Shown here: positions 62,078 to 64,000 of the stretch, one piece after another | Position numbering within the stretch: position 1 is the stretch's first letter | Layout of the letters: every line of letters begins with the position of its first letter | Origin: Streptomyces stelliscabiei | Lineage (GTDB): Bacteria; Actinomycetota; Actinomycetes; Streptomycetales; Streptomycetaceae | Reading direction: 5' to 3' | Length of the DNA: 64,000 nt | Assembly: GCF_014873495.1 (NCBI RefSeq) | Contig: NZ_JADBGF010000001.1 | Location: forward strand, 8,308,001 to 8,372,000 | The notes under the pieces: model-generated | The model's database searches: none | Seen by the model: only the letters and a program-made list of their open reading frames with translations | What the model was told of the DNA's origin: nothing | Position numbers and translations under genes: made by a program

Positions 62078-62163
62078 CTAGACCTAGCACCCTGCCCCGC
62101 TAGGTCTAGCAGGCCCGCTAGCACCGAATACGGCCCCTGAGCAGGCACCTAGCGTCTAGCAGG
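62078..62163. repeat. CTAG-rich repeat array downstream of traB, candidate clt/TRS
   Basis: Seven CTAG tetramers in 83 bases (62078, 62084, 62100, 62106, 62118, 62149, 62156). They form an exact inverted repeat CTAGACCTAG (62078-62087) / CTAGGTCTAG (62100-62109) and a duplicated 10-mer GTCTAGCAGG (62104 and 62154). CTAG is otherwise almost absent from the window. Streptomyces clt sites with short TraB-recognised repeats commonly sit beside traB. Confidence 0.6.
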
Positions 62164-62213
62164 GGCGCCGCTGAACCCCCGGGAAACGCCCGGAATCGAG
62201 GAGGAGAGACCTC

Positions 62214-62438
62214 ATGCTGATCGCTATGGCCGCGGCCGTCCTGTGGCTCGGCGGGTACGCCGTGCTGTGCGCCGTCCGGCCGTTCGCCCCGTGCCGCAGG
62301 TGCGACGGGCTGGGCGAGATCGAACGGTTCGGGAAGACGAAGATGTGCCCGCGCTGCCTCGGCAAGAAGCTCCGGCTCCGCGTCGGCCGCCGCGCCCACA
62401 ACGCCTGGCGACGCACCCACCAGGCCGGCGCCCGCTGA
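62214..62438 (+). CDS. Small membrane protein with zinc-ribbon
   Basis: 74 residues. N-terminal hydrophobic segment (MLIAMAAAVLWLGGYAVLCAV) followed by two CxxC pairs, CRRCDGLGE and CPRCLGK, separated by about 15 residues, like the DnaJ zinc-ribbon, and a basic tail. Start has AGGAGAG upstream. Function unknown; possibly a membrane-bound regulator or chaperone-like partner of transfer proteins. Confidence 0.65.
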   Translation: MLIAMAAAVLWLGGYAVLCAVRPFAPCRRCDGLGEIERFGKTKMCPRCLGKKLRLRVGRRAHNAWRRTHQAGAR

Positions 62439-62448
62439 GTACGACAAC

Positions 62449-62477
62449 GGCCCCCGCCTCAGTCGAGGACGGGGGCC
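62449..62477. terminator. Bidirectional terminator of the transfer module
   Basis: GGCCCCCG (62449-62456) pairs with CGGGGGCC (62470-62477), with a CTC/GAG inner stem and a trailing TTT. It separates the rightward transfer genes from the leftward regulatory genes. Confidence 0.75.
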
Positions 62478-62534
62478 TTTGCCATGCCCGAGCGCGGAGA
62501 CGCGTACGCGCCCGGATAGGGCCCGGTCCGGCCG

Positions 62535-62702
62535 TCAGGAGCGGCGGGGCGGGGGGTTGCCCGGGTGACAGCTGCACCCGCAGCGCAGGACCTCGACGGG
62601 CGCCTCCCACACGGGCGCCCCCGCCCGCCGTACGACACCCGGGCCGGGACAGTACCGGTGCGCCCCGAGCCCGCATTCCGGGGTCTTCGCGTCCAGCGTC
62701 AC
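62535..62702 (-). CDS. Cysteine-rich microprotein
   Basis: 55 residues, below usual gene-calling sizes. Five cysteines: ECG and RYC early, then LRCGCSCHPGN near the end, which could bind zinc or an iron-sulfur cluster. GTG start overlaps the upstream stop as GTGA, so translation is coupled. Family not recognised. Confidence 0.5.
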   Translation of the reverse strand: MTLDAKTPECGLGAHRYCPGPGVVRRAGAPVWEAPVEVLRCGCSCHPGNPPPRRS

Positions 62703-62860
62703 GGCTGGTCTGCCAGCGGGGCGAGGCCATGCTTCAAGCGGCAGCCCCGGCAGGCGAACAGGCGCCCGGCTTCACCGGTCTGTACGAGCCGCGCGGTGTC
62801 GGACAGGCCGTTGTGCCAGGAGCAGTAGGCGATCGTGCGAGGTTCCTCGGCCTGGTTCAC
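62699..62860 (-). CDS. Small zinc-ribbon-like protein
   Basis: 53 residues (MNQAEEPRTIAYCSWHNG ... GRLFACRGCRLKHGL). Cys/His pair early and CRGC later form a possible zinc site. GTG overlaps the upstream TGA (GTGA), and its TGA overlaps the next GTG. Comes between two other very short genes, suggesting coordinated production. Confidence 0.5.
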   Translation of the reverse strand: MNQAEEPRTIAYCSWHNGLSDTARLVQTGEAGRLFACRGCRLKHGLAPLADQP

Positions 62861-63060
62861 GCCGCGCCCTCGCGGTGCCTCGGGTGGCGGCGCATCTCCA
62901 CCTCGAACATCGTGGCGCGACGGACGTCACCGTCCTGCTCCGCCTCGGCACGCTGCTTGTCGAGGGCCTGGCACACCCCGCAGCCGGGCGCCGGGCTCGG
63001 CGGGCGCGTCGGGTCGGGCAGCGAGATGGGCGGCTCTGACGTGGTCTGACGGCTGGTCAT
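62857..63060 (-). CDS. Small element protein with CxxC
   Basis: 67 residues from the ATG at 63060 (MTSRQTTSEPPISLPDP), with GGAG seven bases upstream; a longer ATG at 63072 is possible. GCGVCQALDKQRAEAEQDGDV has a CxxC motif before a charged helix, then a basic tail. Proteins of this form sit next to XRE regulators in Streptomyces elements. Function unknown. Confidence 0.6.
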   Translation of the reverse strand: MTSRQTTSEPPISLPDPTRPPSPAPGCGVCQALDKQRAEAEQDGDVRRATMFEVEMRRHPRHREGAA

Positions 63061-63124
63061 GGTCGGCTCCATGGACAGGCAGTGTGGATACCGTCACATC
63101 GTGCCGACCTGGCAAGGCCCCGGC

Positions 63125-63141
63125 GTTGACCAACTGTCAAC
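63125..63141. promoter_or_regulatory. Palindrome upstream of the small divergent genes
   Basis: GTTGAC-CAACT-GTCAAC, a perfect 6-bp dyad in the gap between the regulator stop and the small gene operon. It includes TTGACA on the minus strand, a possible -35 for the small genes, so it may be an operator. Confidence 0.4.
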
Positions 63142-63173
63142 ACCCAGACCCTTGACCAGCCATGACCAGCGCG

Positions 63174-64000
63174 CTACACGCCGCACCAGCCCGCGAACTC
63201 CAGCAGATCCCCCGACGCCTTCGTACGGGCCCGCAGCAGCGTCGCCACCGTCTCGTGCACCCCCGGGTGATACCGGGTCTGCTGCGGGGCCACCTTCCGC
63301 GCCTTCGCCAGCGACACGAACGCGTCCTCGTGCCGCGCGGTCCACGTCTCCGCGCGCGCCCGGTCCACCCAGTAGTGGCCGGCCCTCGCCTCCGGGTAGT
63401 CCTCCGGCAGGCGCACCTTCCGCGCCTTCTCCAGTGCGCGAGCGTGCTTGTCCCGGTCGCTGGACGCCGACATGCCGTGAATCACGACGTTGACCGGGCC
63501 GAACACGAGCCCGTAGTCACGGGTCTCCCCGGTCTCCTCGGCGATCTCCCCGGCCGCCCCCAACCAGTCGTCCGCGCCAGCCGTGTCCCCCTGCCGGCTG
63601 GAGAGGATCGCTCCCTTCAGGTGCAGGGCACCGCGGACTGCCTTCGTGGCCTGCTCCCCGTCGTCGTCGAGATCCTTGAGCGCCTGGCGGACGAGGAGGA
63701 CCCCGCGGTCGTGGCGGGCGGCGTCCGCCATCAGCTGCGCCCTGTCCCACCGTTCGATGGCCACCTGCCGGGGGTCACCGGACTGCGGGGCCGCGGCAGC
63801 CATCCGGGAGAGGGCCAGCCGGGCAAGGTCCAGGAACCCGATCTGACGGCCGACGACGTACACGGTGCGGCATAGCTCCGCCTGGAGCCACGCGGCCCGC
63901 TCAAGGGCGCGCCCTGGCCGTTCGGTGAGGACGTGGGCGCCTACCTCGGCGAGCAGCGCGGGGAGTTCGTGGGCGATCTCGATGTACTCGGCGCGGGCGC
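63174..64000 (-). CDS. C-terminal part of a TPR-type transcriptional regulator, partial
   Basis: At least 275 codons in view; the frame is open to the window edge, so the N-terminus (where a helix-turn-helix would lie) is missing. The visible part is all-helical and TPR-like (HVLTERPGRALERAAWLQAELCRTVYVVGRQ, LRARTKASGDLLEFAGWCGV at the end). This is the sensor tail of Streptomyces XRE-type regulators found in mobile elements. Probably controls the small downstream genes or the excision/transfer genes. Confidence 0.65.
   Translation of the reverse strand, partial: ARAEYIEIAHELPALLAEVGAHVLTERPGRALERAAWLQAELCRTVYVVGRQIGFLDLARLALSRMAAAAPQSGDPRQVAIERWDRAQLMADAARHDRGVLLVRQALKDLDDDGEQATKAVRGALHLKGAILSSRQGDTAGADDWLGAAGEIAEETGETRDYGLVFGPVNVVIHGMSASSDRDKHARALEKARKVRLPEDYPEARAGHYWVDRARAETWTARHEDAFVSLAKARKVAPQQTRYHPGVHETVATLLRARTKASGDLLEFAGWCGV

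Larger units (their letters stand above)
55944..64000. mobile_element. Actinomycete integrative and conjugative element (AICE), left part
   Basis: Starts at the point where the radical SAM gene is cut and runs past the window. It carries tightly packed, mostly overlapping small genes, an SpdB-like spread protein, a TraB/FtsK-type double-stranded DNA translocase and a divergent regulator region. This is the usual AICE transfer module. Integrase, excisionase, replication gene and the second attachment site are not in view. The insertion in a coding gene, not a tRNA gene, favours a serine recombinase. Confidence 0.88.

Noticed and set aside
62565..63155. Plus-strand open frames in the regulatory end of the element
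   Set aside because: They are antisense to three coupled minus-strand microgenes and lack coding character.

Overview
The base composition (very high GC, GTG starts, almost no TTA codons, very rare CTAG tetramers) and the gene content (PucR, F420-dependent oxidoreductase, ebo genes, ethylmalonyl-CoA pathway, SpdB/TraB transfer genes) point to a Streptomyces chromosome carrying an integrated conjugative element at its right end.

Bases 1-8.6 kb hold a reductive pyrimidine/hydantoin catabolic cluster: the 3' end of one beta-ureidopropionase-type amidohydrolase, a class III aminotransferase, a PucR regulator, a second amidohydrolase paralog, dihydropyrimidinase, an F420-dependent luciferase-like oxidoreductase and an NCS1 nucleobase transporter. 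From 8.6 to 15.5 kb come two divergent exported proteins (DUF3558-like, DUF4232 lipoprotein), a methyltransferase, a gamma-glutamyltransferase, an inositol-monophosphatase-type phosphatase under a DNA-damage-type promoter, and an FAD oxidoreductase.

Bases 15.6-23.1 kb form one tight operon of ebo (metabolite traffic) genes: UbiA-type prenyltransferase, TIM-barrel isomerase, EboA, TatD-like EboB, EboE, an alkaline-phosphatase-superfamily enzyme and a cytochrome P450. The only two TTA codons I found in any gene of the window lie here, which suggests bldA (developmental) control. From 23 to 29.5 kb follow a macrodomain protein, an acidic secreted protein of unknown function, a divergent NmtR-type nickel/cobalt sensor with a P1B-4 metal-exporting ATPase, and an alkylation-repair pair (Ada-AlkA fusion plus Ogt). 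From 29.6 to 40.4 kb there is a two-component system, a methyltransferase, a sirtuin, a Ser/Thr kinase with a beta-propeller sensor, a NUDIX hydrolase beside an ADP-ribosylglycohydrolase, glycerate kinase and an alpha/beta hydrolase.

Bases 40.5-51.8 kb, all on the minus strand, hold phosphatidylethanolamine synthesis (pssA, psd) and the ethylmalonyl-CoA pathway (ccr, ecm, mcl, mch, mcd), with a TetR regulator and a tandem-duplicated 3-hydroxyacyl-CoA dehydrogenase upstream. A HEAT-repeat protein, a GNAT acetyltransferase and a secreted Tap-like peptidase close the chromosomal part.

At about 55,944 an Rv2578c-family radical SAM gene is cut exactly inside its iron-sulfur-cluster motif, and everything to the right is an actinomycete integrative and conjugative element (AICE): a run of small translationally coupled genes, SpdB, a TraB/FtsK-type DNA translocase, a CTAG-rich repeat array just downstream of traB that may be its transfer locus, and a divergent regulator region with very small cysteine-rich proteins. 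The integrase and the other attachment site lie beyond the window. Insertion in a protein-coding gene rather than a tRNA gene suggests a serine integrase.
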